Part shown: positions 1 to 7,193 of the stretch, one piece after another
How positions within the stretch are numbered: the first letter of the stretch is position 1
Layout of the letters: each line of letters starts with the position of its first letter
Assembly (NCBI GenBank): GCA_910587015.1
Contig: CAJUME010000004.1
Span: 1-32,413, forward strand
Source of the DNA: an uncultured Christensenella sp.
Lineage (GTDB): Bacteria; Bacillota; Clostridia; Christensenellales; Borkfalkiaceae
Length of the DNA stretch: 32,413 nt
Direction: 5' to 3'
Made by a program: the position numbers and the translations under genes
The notes under the pieces: model-generated
The model's database searches: none
Told to the model about the DNA's origin: nothing
What the model saw: the letters and a program-made list of their open reading frames with translations, nothing else

Positions 1-131
1 GGGGGGGGGGGGGGGGGGGTTAAATTGCGCGAGGAGCGCCGCCGCGGGCAAGGGGGGTTAGCTTGCGAAGGAGCGCCGCCGCGGGCGGGGGGTTAGTTTG
101 CGAGAGGAGCGCCGCCGCGGGCGGGGGGTTA
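1..131. repeat. GC-rich tandem repeat (about 36-37 bp unit, 3 copies) after a 19-G run
   Basis: The block AGCGCCGCCGCGGG occurs at 35-48, 72-85 and 108-121, which gives periods of 37 and 36 bp. Units are joined by a G6-TTA segment, and the last G6-TTA supplies the TAA stop of the flanking minus-strand gene. Positions 1-19 are all G, which may be a real unit edge or a sequencing or assembly artefact at a contig end. A related copy lies at 6843-6920. There is no spacer variation, so this is not a CRISPR array. Confidence 0.8.
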
Positions 132-926
132 TTCTATTATTCTGTCGTAGATGTTTTTATGCAGGAGCTTTTCGTACAGCTCGTCTTCCGTTATTTCGTC
201 TATGAATACGTCGCCGTAGATTTGCAGAATGAGATAGCGACTGCCATCGAGAAACCTTAACGCATCGCGGAAGGTTGCGCTTTCGTCCAAAATGACGTAG
301 CGGATTTCTCTGCCGCGCTTTTTTTTGCGGGCGGCGAAGTTGATTTTTTGCGCGGGCGGACTTTTGGAGAACGCCGAACAGAGCAGAAAAATTGCGACCG
401 CGATAAGCGAGGCGTTTTTGTATGCAAGGAAAAACACAAGCGCTATTCCGATAACGGCGAGGATATTGACCGTGCGCAGAATTATGCTTACCGTTTTGGG
501 CTTGAAGAATTTCGAGAGCGCGCACCGTGCTATTCTGCCGCCGTCAAGCGGGTACGCGGGCAGGAGGTTGAGCGCGAGCATTGCCGCGCTGGCGTAAAAA
601 ATTCCGTCCGTATATGCGTAGGTTACGGGATAGAACCACCACAGCCCCGCCACCGCTATGCACAAAAGCAGGTTGACGAGCGGGCCTGCGAGCGCGAGGC
701 GAACCTCGTCCGCGGGGGAAATGCCCTCTATATCGCACGTTGCCGCCGCGCCGTAGGGCATGAGCGAGATTTTGGAGCACTCGTAGCCCATTCTTGCCGC
801 GCAAAAAATATGACCGCACTCGTGAAGGAGTGCGGTCAGCACGCAGATTACAAATTGCGGCAATCCGCCGAACAGTGCGGACAGCAGTCCCACGAATAAA
901 AACAGCGGATGTACCCTGATTTTCAC
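129..926 (-). CDS. spoIVFB: SpoIVFB-like site-2 protease (M50 family)
   Basis: This is an intramembrane zinc metalloprotease of 265 residues. In Bacillus, SpoIVFB sits in the outer forespore membrane and cleaves pro-sigma-K. The sequence shows the HExxH zinc motif as HECGH at residues 35-39. The second catalytic segment is NLLPAYPLDGG at 120-130, with Asp128 as the expected third zinc ligand. Several hydrophobic membrane segments are present, and a soluble tail at about 205-260 looks like a degenerate CBS domain, as in SpoIVFB. It follows the spoIVFA-like gene by 9 bp, the classical pair order. The stop codon lies in the GC-rich repeat. A generic M50 protease is the alternative, but the partner gene makes SpoIVFB likely. 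The sigma-K substrate is inferred, not seen here. Confidence 0.88.
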   Translation of the reverse strand: MKIRVHPLFLFVGLLSALFGGLPQFVICVLTALLHECGHIFCAARMGYECSKISLMPYGAAATCDIEGISPADEVRLALAGPLVNLLLCIAVAGLWWFYPVTYAYTDGIFYASAAMLALNLLPAYPLDGGRIARCALSKFFKPKTVSIILRTVNILAVIGIALVFFLAYKNASLIAVAIFLLCSAFSKSPPAQKINFAARKKKRGREIRYVILDESATFRDALRFLDGSRYLILQIYGDVFIDEITEDELYEKLLHKNIYDRIIE

Positions 927-935
927 GGCTTTAAG

Positions 936-1721
936 TTATGAGTTCCAGACGGGAATTTCGCCCGAGAGCGTATAGCAGTTTAAAAGCGTTTCGCCGTCGT
1001 ACATGGAAATTTGCACCTGAGTATTTCCGTCGGAATAGCCGAACGGGATATTTGCGGCAACGGCGGTATCCTTTTGGGAATAGACCGAGCTGAGCCCCGT
1101 GATTACGCTTGAAAACGTGGAGGTATGCGCGATTTTGACAACGTACGTTTCTCCGTCCCTGGCGACCGAGGCAACAGTGCCCGCGCAGACGGGGTAAACG
1201 GCGCCCTCGGCAGTAAACGAAAGCACGCCGTTGTCCGATACGGTTATTTCCGCCTCGGAAAGGTCGCTGACCACGGCGGAGAGCTTTATGTCGCTGTAAG
1301 CGGGCTCGCTCTTTTTGGGCGTGCCGTTGGCAAGCGAGGAGATAAACGTATTTATTACGCTTGTGGGCATGAATATGTTTGTAAGGAAGATTGCGACCGC
1401 GATGACGCAGACGGCGACAAGCTCGCTTAAAACTATTATACTGCCCTTATCCTTTTTGGGGCGGGCGGTGACTGCGGCGGGGAGCTCTGTCTGAGGGTCG
1501 GATAAATCCTCTGCATAGACGTATGCGCCCACGCGCTCGTTAACGCTGTCTACAACGAGGTTTTTAAGTTCGTCCGCCTCCTCGAACTGCGGAGAGGGCT
1601 CCGTTTGGGGCGCGGGCTTTGCCGCCTTGCGCTTAAACAGATTTAAGCCCTTCTTTTTAACTACGTTGACCGTGCTTACGGGTATTTCGAGCATTTCGGC
1701 ATAGTCGAGTTCCTGTTCCAT
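936..1721 (-). CDS. spoIVFA: SpoIVFA-like regulator with a degenerate LytM/M23 domain
   Basis: A 261-residue bitopic membrane protein. It has a charged cytoplasmic N-terminal region of about 90 residues, one transmembrane helix at about 92-117, and a C-terminal region at about 170-255 that resembles a LytM/M23 fold (GAVYPVCAGTV, then VVKIAHTSTF). No convincing zinc-binding His/Asp set is visible, as expected for SpoIVFA and unlike active endopeptidases. In Bacillus, SpoIVFA holds and regulates SpoIVFB. The gene starts at an ATG with a GGAGG ribosome site 7-8 nt upstream and is followed 9 bp later by spoIVFB. The assignment rests on architecture and the neighbour more than on sequence identity. 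A SpoIIQ-like protein is the main alternative. Confidence 0.75.
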   Translation of the reverse strand: MEQELDYAEMLEIPVSTVNVVKKKGLNLFKRKAAKPAPQTEPSPQFEEADELKNLVVDSVNERVGAYVYAEDLSDPQTELPAAVTARPKKDKGSIIVLSELVAVCVIAVAIFLTNIFMPTSVINTFISSLANGTPKKSEPAYSDIKLSAVVSDLSEAEITVSDNGVLSFTAEGAVYPVCAGTVASVARDGETYVVKIAHTSTFSSVITGLSSVYSQKDTAVAANIPFGYSDGNTQVQISMYDGETLLNCYTLSGEIPVWNS

Positions 1722-1751
1722 AAATTTCCTCCGGATTTTAAAGTCTACCTT

Positions 1752-1780
1752 AATGTATTCGGCAAAATTTATAAATAGAA
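1752..1780 (-). promoter_or_regulatory. possible sigma-E-type promoter of spoIVFA-spoIVFB
   Basis: On the minus strand, AATACATT (1752-1759) lies 14 bp from TTCTATT (1774-1780). This is a partial match to the sigma-E pattern (KMATATT, 14 bp, CATACAHT). No good sigma-A pair is seen upstream of this gene. Inference only. Confidence 0.3.
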
Positions 1781-1784
1781 CACT

Positions 1785-1832
1785 TTTTTTGCGGAAGGCA
1801 TATAATGAATGCTTGCCGCCCCCTTAATCCCC
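1785..1832. repeat. dispersed repeat fragments at the ksgA 3' end
   Basis: The 17-mer TTTTTTGCGGAAGGCAT at 1785-1801 recurs exactly at 13801-13817. The following stretch, TTGCC + GCCCCCTTAATCCCCCC + GCC, resembles 6838-6863. The last codons and stop of ksgA lie inside this C-rich block. Confidence 0.6.
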
Positions 1833-2675
1833 CCGCCCGAGCGCGGTGCAGTCGGCAAGGGTTGCAGAAAGACGGGCGAAGGCTTCCGGCGAGAGAGTTT
1901 CGCCGCGGGCTTTAATATCTATTCCGCATTTTATAAGCGCCTCCTCTGCCTGAGCGCGGGAAATGCCGAATGAGTTGACAAGGTTGTTGACAAGCGTTTT
2001 GCGGCGGGCGGCAAATGCGGCGTGGACGGTTTTTTTATAAAGCTGCGCGTTTTTGACGGGAAGTCTGCCGTCGCGGACGGTGAGTTTGACGACCGCGCTG
2101 TCTACATTGGGCTGTGGGGTGAACATTCTGCGGGGCACCCGCTTTATTATTTCCGCATCGGCGCGGAGGGCGATTATTGCCGTGATTGCGCCATAGTCGG
2201 GGGTATTTTCGCTTGCGCACAGCCTTAGCGCGACCTCCTCCTGCACCATTACCGTAAGACTTTTGCAGAGCTTGCCCTCTTCCAACAGCTTTGTTATGAG
2301 CGGGGTGGTGACGTAATACGGGAGGTTTGCGACGACGCTGTAAGAACCGATTTCGCCTTCTAACTGTGCAAGGTTGACCTTTAAAAAGTCTTTGAATATG
2401 ATTTGCGCGTTGTCGAGCCCCGCGAGGGTTTGGGCGAGCACGGGCTTTAGGGTTGTATCTACCTCGAAGCCGATTACACGGCGTGCGTGCTGTGCGATTG
2501 CGCGGGTTAGAGTGCCCGCGCCGCAGCCGATTTCCACAACGGTATCGTCCGCGGTGACGCCCGACTGCTGTACAATGGACGAAAGCAGGTTTTTATCGGT
2601 TATAAAATTCTGACCCAGCCGTTTTTTGAAGCCGAAGCCGTTTTCGCTTAAAATACTTTTTACGTCTTTTTCCAT
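1824..2675 (-). CDS. rsmA: 16S rRNA (A1518/A1519) dimethyltransferase RsmA/KsgA
   Basis: This enzyme uses SAM to dimethylate two adjacent adenines in the 3' hairpin of 16S rRNA, a late step in small-subunit assembly. The 283-residue length is typical. The N-terminal GQNF segment (21-24), the SAM-binding GCGAGT loop (50-55) and the catalytic NLPYY motif (117-121) are all present, followed by the usual helical C-terminal domain. It has its own sigma-A promoter 32 bp upstream. It lies downstream of metG-tatD, as in Bacillus, where yabE and rnmV come between; those two are absent here. The ribosome site is weak (GGGG). The C-terminal residues are encoded by the G-rich repeat, so the extreme tail may not be conserved. 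Confidence 0.96.
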   Translation of the reverse strand: MEKDVKSILSENGFGFKKRLGQNFITDKNLLSSIVQQSGVTADDTVVEIGCGAGTLTRAIAQHARRVIGFEVDTTLKPVLAQTLAGLDNAQIIFKDFLKVNLAQLEGEIGSYSVVANLPYYVTTPLITKLLEEGKLCKSLTVMVQEEVALRLCASENTPDYGAITAIIALRADAEIIKRVPRRMFTPQPNVDSAVVKLTVRDGRLPVKNAQLYKKTVHAAFAARRKTLVNNLVNSFGISRAQAEEALIKCGIDIKARGETLSPEAFARLSATLADCTALGRGD

Positions 2676-2706
2676 AATTTACCCCGAGCGGTTTTGGAAT
2701 AAAAAT

Positions 2707-2735
2707 ATTATAACAATTTAAACTAAGAATGTAAA
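2707..2735 (-). promoter_or_regulatory. sigma-A promoter of ksgA
   Basis: On the minus strand, TTTACA (2730-2735), a 17-bp spacer and TATAAT (2707-2712) lie just upstream of ksgA. This separates ksgA from the preceding tatD terminator. Confidence 0.8.
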
Positions 2736-2768
2736 CGCAATTAAAAGCGTTTGCCGTACTTTAAGATG

Positions 2769-2800
2769 AAAAAGCCCCGCTTAAAACATTTAAGCGGGGC
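2769..2800 (-). terminator. rho-independent terminator after tatD
   Basis: A perfect hairpin with arms GCCCCGCTTAAA at 2774-2800 is followed on the minus strand by TTTTT. It ends the metG-tatD unit. Confidence 0.9.
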
Positions 2801-2817
2801 TTTGACTATTTGATTTT

Positions 2818-3591
2818 TTACAGCTTTTTAAATAGCTTGTGCGCGTTAGCCCAGACGGTTTGCGCCGCCTCCTCTTCCGTTACCCCCCGAATATGCGCGA
2901 TATTCAAAAGAATTTCGGGTATGCTTGCGGGGGTGTTGGGGAAATGACCCGCAAGGGATTTGGGGGGGAGGTACGGGCTGTCCGTTTCCGTTAAAATTCT
3001 GTCCGGCGGGAGCGAGGCGATTACTCTTTTGACCTTTTTACTGCCCGAATAGGTGCTTGTGCCGCCGAAGGAGAAATAAACGCCGAGCTTTAAAAGCTGA
3101 GCCGCAATTTCGGGGGAATGGGAATAGCAGTGCATGAGCGCGCCGTTGGATAATAGCGCGGAATGCTCCTTTAAAAGGGCGAGCATATCCTCTGCACAGT
3201 CGCGGGAATGGATTTGCACGGGAAGCCCCAGACGGTGCGCCAGCTGCAATTGACCCGTGAATATGCGGCGTTGAAGGGGCTTATCGGTATCGGGATAGTG
3301 ATAATCGAGCCCGATTTCGCCTATTGCAACGCAATTTTCGTCCGAGGCGATTTCCGCGATTTTTTCAAGGTCGCCGTCCCTGTAATTTTTAAGCTCGGTC
3401 GGGTGAATGCCAGCCGCAAAGCGGCATATATCATGGACCTTTGCAAGACTGCGGCAGAATTCGCTTGTTTCAACGTCTACGCCGACAACTATCAGCTTTT
3501 TAATTTGCGCTTGCCTAAGGGCGGTAAAAAGAGCGGTTAAATCGCCGTAATGACCGCCGTCGAGGTGGCAATGCACGTCTATATAGTTCAC
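2818..3591 (-). CDS. tatD: TatD-family metal-dependent hydrolase
   Basis: A 257-residue TIM-barrel hydrolase of the TatD/YcfH (amidohydrolase-like) family, members of which act as metal-dependent 3'-5' DNases. Metal ligands expected of the family are visible: HCH near residue 7-9, the GEIGLDYH segment, the IHSRD segment, HCYSH, and TETDSPYL near the C-terminus. The start is a GTG whose last bases overlap the TGA of metG (GTGA, 4 nt), so the two genes are translationally coupled. The metG-tatD order matches Bacillus metS-yabD. The cellular substrate is not known from the sequence. Confidence 0.93.
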   Translation of the reverse strand: MNYIDVHCHLDGGHYGDLTALFTALRQAQIKKLIVVGVDVETSEFCRSLAKVHDICRFAAGIHPTELKNYRDGDLEKIAEIASDENCVAIGEIGLDYHYPDTDKPLQRRIFTGQLQLAHRLGLPVQIHSRDCAEDMLALLKEHSALLSNGALMHCYSHSPEIAAQLLKLGVYFSFGGTSTYSGSKKVKRVIASLPPDRILTETDSPYLPPKSLAGHFPNTPASIPEILLNIAHIRGVTEEEAAQTVWANAHKLFKKL

Positions 3592-5597
3592 GAAAGCAGA
3601 CTCCCGTCGGGGACGTCCTTTTCGGGCGCGACAACCGAGAGGGTGCCGTCGGGCGCTTCTGCGCAGACTATCATGCCCTCGCTTAAAAGCCCTTTCATTT
3701 CTCTGGGGGGCAGGTTGCAGACGACAATGACGCGCTTGCCGACCATCTCTTCCGCCGTGTAATGCTTTGCAATGCCCGACAAAACTGAAATTGTTTTATT
3801 GCCGAGGCTGACTGTTTCGTGCAAGAGCTTGCTTTTTTTGACTGCCTCGCACGCGGTAACAGTGCCCACGCGCATTTCTATTTTTGCAAAGTCGTCTATT
3901 GATATTTGCTGCTTTACTTCCTCGTTCACGGGGGCTGCCTCCATTCTCTGTTTTTCTTCGATTTTTGCGATTAACCCCCTGATATCCTCGAACTTAACGC
4001 GTTCGAACAGCGTTGCGGGGGCGGGGGTTACGGTGTATTTTGTAACCGCCTTTAAGGCTTTTGCGTTGGTTGTTCGGGTTGCTGCCGCGCCGATTTCCGC
4101 AAGGATTTTTGCGGAGGTTGAGGGCATAAACGCGCTTAAAATATTTGCGCCGACTTCGATAGCGTTAAGGAGGTTGTACAAAACCTCGGAAAGTCTGTCC
4201 TTTTTGTCTGCGGACTTTGCCAAAAGCCACGGGGTGGTTTCGTCTATATATTTGTTTGCTCTGCGGAAGAGCGACCAGAGAACGTCGAGCGCATCCGATA
4301 CCTTGTACTCGTCCATTTTTTGGGAAACGCGGGCGAACGTACTGCTTATAACCTCTTTGAAGTCGTTGTCGGGCTCTGCCTCCGCTCCCGTTTTTTGGGC
4401 GGCGCCGCCGAGGTACTGGTTGGTCATGGAAACCGTTCTTTTTAAAAGATTGCCGAGGACGTTGGCGAGGTCGGAGTTAATTCTTTCGCAGATAAGCTCC
4501 CATGTGATTATGCCGTCGTCGGCGTAGGGCATTTCGTGCAAAACAAAATAGCGAACCGCGTCCACGCCGAAGATTTGGGCGAGGTCGTCCGCGTACATGA
4601 CGTTGCCCTTGCTTTTGGACATTTTGTCGCCGCCCTGCAACAGCCACGGGTGACCGAGCACGCATTCGGGCAGAGGCTCGCCAAGGGCCATAAGGAATAT
4701 GGGCCAATAGATTGTGTGGAAGCGGAGAATGTCCTTGCCGAGGATATGCACGTTTGCGGGCCAGAATTTTTTGTAGCTTGCCGCCCCTTCTTTGCCGTTT
4801 TCGCAGTTGCCCGTATAGCCCACGCCCGTGATATAGTTTGTGAGCGCGTCCAGCCAGACGTAGACAACGTGCTTGTTATCGAAGTCCACGGGCACGCCCC
4901 ACTTGAAGGTTGAGCGGGAAACGCACAGGTCCTGCAATTTGGTTTTGAGGGTACCGCCCTCAACGGCTTTTAAAAGCTCTTCGTCAGACTTGCCGATAAA
5001 CTCGTCCGCGAGAAGGAAGTTGTTGAACATTTCGTTCCTGCGGGAGGCGGGCTTTATAAACTGCGGGCGGGTTAAAATATGGTGCACAAGGCGGTTTGCA
5101 TACTTGCCCATTTTGAAGAAGTACGCGTCCTCGCGGGCGGGCTTGACAGCTCTGCCGCAGTCGGGGCATTTGCCGTCTACAAGCTGGCTTTCCGTCCAGA
5201 AGCTTTCGCACGGGGTGCAATAGAGCCCCTCGTATGCGCCCTTGTAGATATCGCCCTGAGAATAGAGCTTTTTGAAGATTTTTTGCACGGCGGCAACGTG
5301 GTAGTCGTCCGTGGTGCGGATAAACTTATCATAGGACACGTCCATTAAGTCCCAGATGCGCTTGATTTCGCCCGCGACGCTGTCGACAAACCGGCGGGGA
5401 GTTACGCCCTTTTCCGCCGCCTTTTGCTCTACCTTTAAGCCGTGCTCGTCCGTGCCCGTCATAAAGAACACGTCGAAGCCCTGCATACGCTTGAAGCGGG
5501 CGATTGCATCGGAAAAAATCGCCTCGTACGTGTTGCCGATATGGGGCTTGCCCGAGGTGTAGGTTATTGCCGTGGTTAAATAGAATTTCTCTTTCAT
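3588..5597 (-). CDS. metG: methionyl-tRNA synthetase
   Basis: Charges tRNA-Met with methionine (class I synthetase, cytoplasmic). The ATG at 5597 is preferred over an upstream in-frame start at 5669 because it has a GGAG site and lies downstream of the promoter; this gives 669 residues. HIGN is at 19-22 and KMSKS at 325-329. A zinc knuckle with C127/C130 and C144/C147 is present. The last 100 residues or so form the OB-fold tRNA-binding domain (MetG C-terminal/Arc1p-like), including IEMRVGTV and GKRVIVVCNL. All expected motifs are intact. It overlaps tatD by 4 nt. No T-box is seen in the short leader. Confidence 0.97.
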   Translation of the reverse strand: MKEKFYLTTAITYTSGKPHIGNTYEAIFSDAIARFKRMQGFDVFFMTGTDEHGLKVEQKAAEKGVTPRRFVDSVAGEIKRIWDLMDVSYDKFIRTTDDYHVAAVQKIFKKLYSQGDIYKGAYEGLYCTPCESFWTESQLVDGKCPDCGRAVKPAREDAYFFKMGKYANRLVHHILTRPQFIKPASRRNEMFNNFLLADEFIGKSDEELLKAVEGGTLKTKLQDLCVSRSTFKWGVPVDFDNKHVVYVWLDALTNYITGVGYTGNCENGKEGAASYKKFWPANVHILGKDILRFHTIYWPIFLMALGEPLPECVLGHPWLLQGGDKMSKSKGNVMYADDLAQIFGVDAVRYFVLHEMPYADDGIITWELICERINSDLANVLGNLLKRTVSMTNQYLGGAAQKTGAEAEPDNDFKEVISSTFARVSQKMDEYKVSDALDVLWSLFRRANKYIDETTPWLLAKSADKKDRLSEVLYNLLNAIEVGANILSAFMPSTSAKILAEIGAAATRTTNAKALKAVTKYTVTPAPATLFERVKFEDIRGLIAKIEEKQRMEAAPVNEEVKQQISIDDFAKIEMRVGTVTACEAVKKSKLLHETVSLGNKTISVLSGIAKHYTAEEMVGKRVIVVCNLPPREMKGLLSEGMIVCAEAPDGTLSVVAPEKDVPDGSLLS

Positions 5598-5622
5598 ATA
5601 ATTCTCCGTTTGTTTCCAAAAA

Positions 5623-5651
5623 AGTATAGCACAGCCGACAAAAAATGTAAA
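5623..5651 (-). promoter_or_regulatory. sigma-A promoter of metG-tatD
   Basis: On the minus strand, TTTACA (5646-5651), 17 bp and TATACT (5623-5628). The leader is only about 20 nt, which leaves no room for a T-box riboswitch. Confidence 0.75.
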
Positions 5652-5684
5652 TAAAATTGCGGCAGACATTAGGGGCGGTTTTAG

Positions 5685-5713
5685 TAATGTTGCGGGGGTT
5701 GTCTACATAAAGT
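5685..5713 (+). promoter_or_regulatory. candidate sigma-E promoter of spmA-spmB
   Basis: TAATGTT (5685-5691), 14 bp and CATAAAGT (5706-5713) match the sigma-E pattern KMATATT-N14-CATACAHT at 6 of 7 and 6 of 8 positions. spmAB belongs to the mother-cell class in Bacillus. The predicted start site falls almost on the ATG at 5719. Confidence 0.45.
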
Positions 5714-5718
5714 AATTT

Positions 5719-6324
5719 ATGAACGCAATTTTTACCGTGATTTTTATAGCCTCTGCCGCGGCGATGCTGTTTATGGCGCCGAGCGAGCTTCTGCCGACGA
5801 TGATGGACGGGGCGGAGAGCGCCGCGAAGACGGCTTTGACCTTGTTTTGCATTTATGCGGTTTGGATGGGGCTGAGCAGAGTTGCGGAAAAGAGCGGACT
5901 TACGCGCAAGGCGGCAAAAGGGTTGAAGCCGATTGCTAAAAGGCTGTTTAGAACGGAGAACGAGGCGGCGTTGGAAAATCTGGCAATGAATTTATCCTGC
6001 AATCTGCTTGGGATTGGCGGGGCTGCCACTCCCTTTGCCGTTAAGGCGATTGGCGAGCTGGAAAAGGACAAGAACGAATTTGGGCAAAAATTACTTTTTG
6101 TTATAAACGCTACCTCTATTCAGCTGTTGCCGACTACCGTTATTGCGCTGAGGGCGGCGGCGGGAAGCGGGGCGGCGGCGGATATATTTTTGCCGTCACT
6201 GATATGCACGTGCGTTTCTACAGGGCTGGGCGTTTTGCTGTTTGTGCTGTCGCAAAAGGTTGCAAGGCGCGGGCGGGGCTTGGCGCGGCATAGACGGGGA
6301 TTTTGGCGCAAGCGGGGCGGGTGA
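5719..6324 (+). CDS. spmA: spore maturation protein A
   Basis: A 201-residue polytopic membrane protein of the SpmA family, with a nucleoside-recognition (Gate-like) domain. With SpmB it affects spore core dehydration and heat resistance in Bacillus and Clostridium; the molecular activity is not settled. The family pattern is visible in the WMGLSRVAEKSGL segment, in the conserved NLSCNLLGIGGAATP stretch (usually NxxANxxGLGNAATP), and in the GELEKDK and NATSIQLLP segments. No clear ribosome site precedes the ATG, but the start fits the family N-terminus. spmB begins 2 nt after the stop. The two genes stand alone on the plus strand, divergent from metG. Confidence 0.93.
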   Translation: MNAIFTVIFIASAAAMLFMAPSELLPTMMDGAESAAKTALTLFCIYAVWMGLSRVAEKSGLTRKAAKGLKPIAKRLFRTENEAALENLAMNLSCNLLGIGGAATPFAVKAIGELEKDKNEFGQKLLFVINATSIQLLPTTVIALRAAAGSGAAADIFLPSLICTCVSTGLGVLLFVLSQKVARRGRGLARHRRGFWRKRGG

Positions 6325-6326
6325 GA

Positions 6327-6830
6327 ATGGTTTACGTTATTCCCGCTGTTTTTTTGGTTGTGTTTGTGTTTGCCGCCATTAAAAGGGTGAAAATTTACAG
6401 CGAGTTTTCGCAAGGGGTTAAGGAGGCGGTTGAGTTCACCGTGTCGCTTATACCCTGCCTTGCCGCAATTTTTATGATGTGCGCGGTATTCGAAAAGTCG
6501 GGACTTTCGGACGCACTGACAAGACTGCTTGCGCCGCTTTTCGGGGGGCTGGGTATTCCTCCAGAGCTGACTAAGCTTGTGCTTATCAAGCCCTTTTCCG
6601 GAAGCGGGTCGCTGGCGTATCTTAACGCGGTTATAACACAGCACGGCGCGGACAGCTATATTGCGAGGTGCGCGTGTGTTTGCTATGGCTCGTCCGAGAC
6701 GGTGTTTTATATTTCCGCCGTGTATTTTGCGGGAATTAAGGTGAAAAGGCTTGCCGCGCCAATTGCGGTTGTGCTGGTTGCGGCGTTTGCTTCAACGGTA
6801 GTTGCGTGCTTGTTGTGCAGAGTTATGTGA
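6327..6830 (+). CDS. spmB: spore maturation protein B
   Basis: A 167-residue membrane protein, the partner of SpmA. The start chosen is the ATG at 6327, 2 nt after the spmA stop; an upstream in-frame start at 6303 would overlap spmA. Family features are visible: VIPAVFLVVFVFA at the N-terminus, FVxAIK-like FAAIKRVKIYSEF, then LIKPFSGSGSLA, and CVCYGSSETVFYISAVYFA near the C-terminus. Four or five hydrophobic helices are predicted. It forms an operon with spmA. No classic terminator follows directly; the next sequence is the GC-rich dispersed repeat. Confidence 0.94.
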   Translation: MVYVIPAVFLVVFVFAAIKRVKIYSEFSQGVKEAVEFTVSLIPCLAAIFMMCAVFEKSGLSDALTRLLAPLFGGLGIPPELTKLVLIKPFSGSGSLAYLNAVITQHGADSYIARCACVCYGSSETVFYISAVYFAGIKVKRLAAPIAVVLVAAFASTVVACLLCRVM

Positions 6831-6837
6831 GAGAGGG

Positions 6838-6925
6838 TTGCCACCCCCCTTTATCCCCCCGCCAAAGGCAGGGGGTTAGGTTGTGAGAGGAGCGCCGCCG
6901 AGGGCAGGGGGTTAGGTTGAGGAAA
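6838..6925. repeat. second copy of the GC-rich dispersed repeat
   Basis: A C-rich half (6843-6863) and a G-rich half beginning GGCAGGGGGTTAGG (6867) face each other across AAA, forming a short palindrome. The G-rich half carries AGCGCCGCCGAGGG at 6891-6904, one base different from the block repeated at 35-121, and is followed by a partial second unit. The repeat follows the 3' end of spmB, just as the first copy follows spoIVFB. Confidence 0.75.
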
Positions 6926-6997
6926 AACGTTAAAAATTATCAGATTATGTGAGAGCGTTTTATTAAAGCGGGGTAAATAAAATTTTTTTAAATTTAT

Positions 6998-7025
6998 TTT
7001 ACATTTTTCGCGGGAATGATATAAT
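6998..7025 (+). promoter_or_regulatory. sigma-A promoter without a downstream ORF
   Basis: TTTACA (6998-7003), 16 bp and TATAAT (7020-7025) on the plus strand. The predicted start is about 7031. No ORF follows before a terminator at 7098-7132. Confidence 0.7.
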
Positions 7026-7030
7026 TGTAA

Positions 7031-7132
7031 ATGTAAACAGCGTTCAGCGTTTACCACTTACACAGCTCATCATTTTTCCCCCTTATCATATAGAGGCGGC
7101 GCAAACTCCGGTTTGTGCCGTTTCTGTTTTTT
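7031..7132 (+). ncRNA. candidate small RNA of about 100 nt
   Basis: The unit has a strong sigma-A promoter directly upstream and a rho-independent terminator at its end, with no start codon and ORF between them. The 5' part can form a short hairpin (GTAAAC/GTTTAC). The middle carries an unpaired-looking TTTTTCCCCCTT stretch at about 7072-7083, the kind of C-rich seed known from Gram-positive sRNAs such as RsaE/RoxS. It lies between convergent spmB and the ZIP gene and overlaps neither. I do not recognise a known RNA family. Target pairing with G-rich ribosome sites is inference. Confidence 0.5.
7098..7132 (+). terminator. terminator of the candidate small RNA
   Basis: Arms GGCGCAAAC (7098-7106) and GTTTGTGCC (7111-7119) form 9 pairs, one of them G-U, with a 4-nt loop. 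GTTTCTGTTTTTT follows. The T tract is on the plus side only, so it does not serve the minus-strand ZIP gene. Confidence 0.7.
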
Positions 7133-7135
7133 GCA

Positions 7136-7182
7136 TAAAAAAAAGCGTGCGCTTTGCCGAGAAATCCGGCAGAGCGCACGCT
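7136..7182 (-). terminator. terminator of the ispE-nifS-ZIP operon
   Basis: A long hairpin with arms starting AGCGTGCGCT lies at 7144-7182, 11 bp past the ZIP stop, with a run of T on the minus strand. Confidence 0.9.
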
Positions 7183-7193
7183 TTTATTAACCT

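Noticed and set aside
1..131. CRISPR array
   Set aside because: Units of 36-37 bp are contiguous and have no unique spacers; a related unit occurs elsewhere as a dispersed repeat.
348..899. 183-residue plus-strand ORF
   Set aside because: Antisense to the SpoIVFB gene, whose zinc motifs and membrane segments are convincing; the antisense product is Arg/Ala-rich noise.
3772..4527. 251-residue plus-strand ORF
   Set aside because: Antisense to metG; the serine- and alanine-rich product is typical of a shadow frame.
5598..5669. Upstream start for metG giving a hydrophobic N-terminal extension
   Set aside because: The extension lies across the promoter and lacks a ribosome site; the family N-terminus begins at 5597.
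6831..7193. Small protein genes between spmB and the ZIP gene
   Set aside because: ORFs there lack ribosome sites and run through repeats or terminators; the interval is better explained by repeats and an RNA gene.
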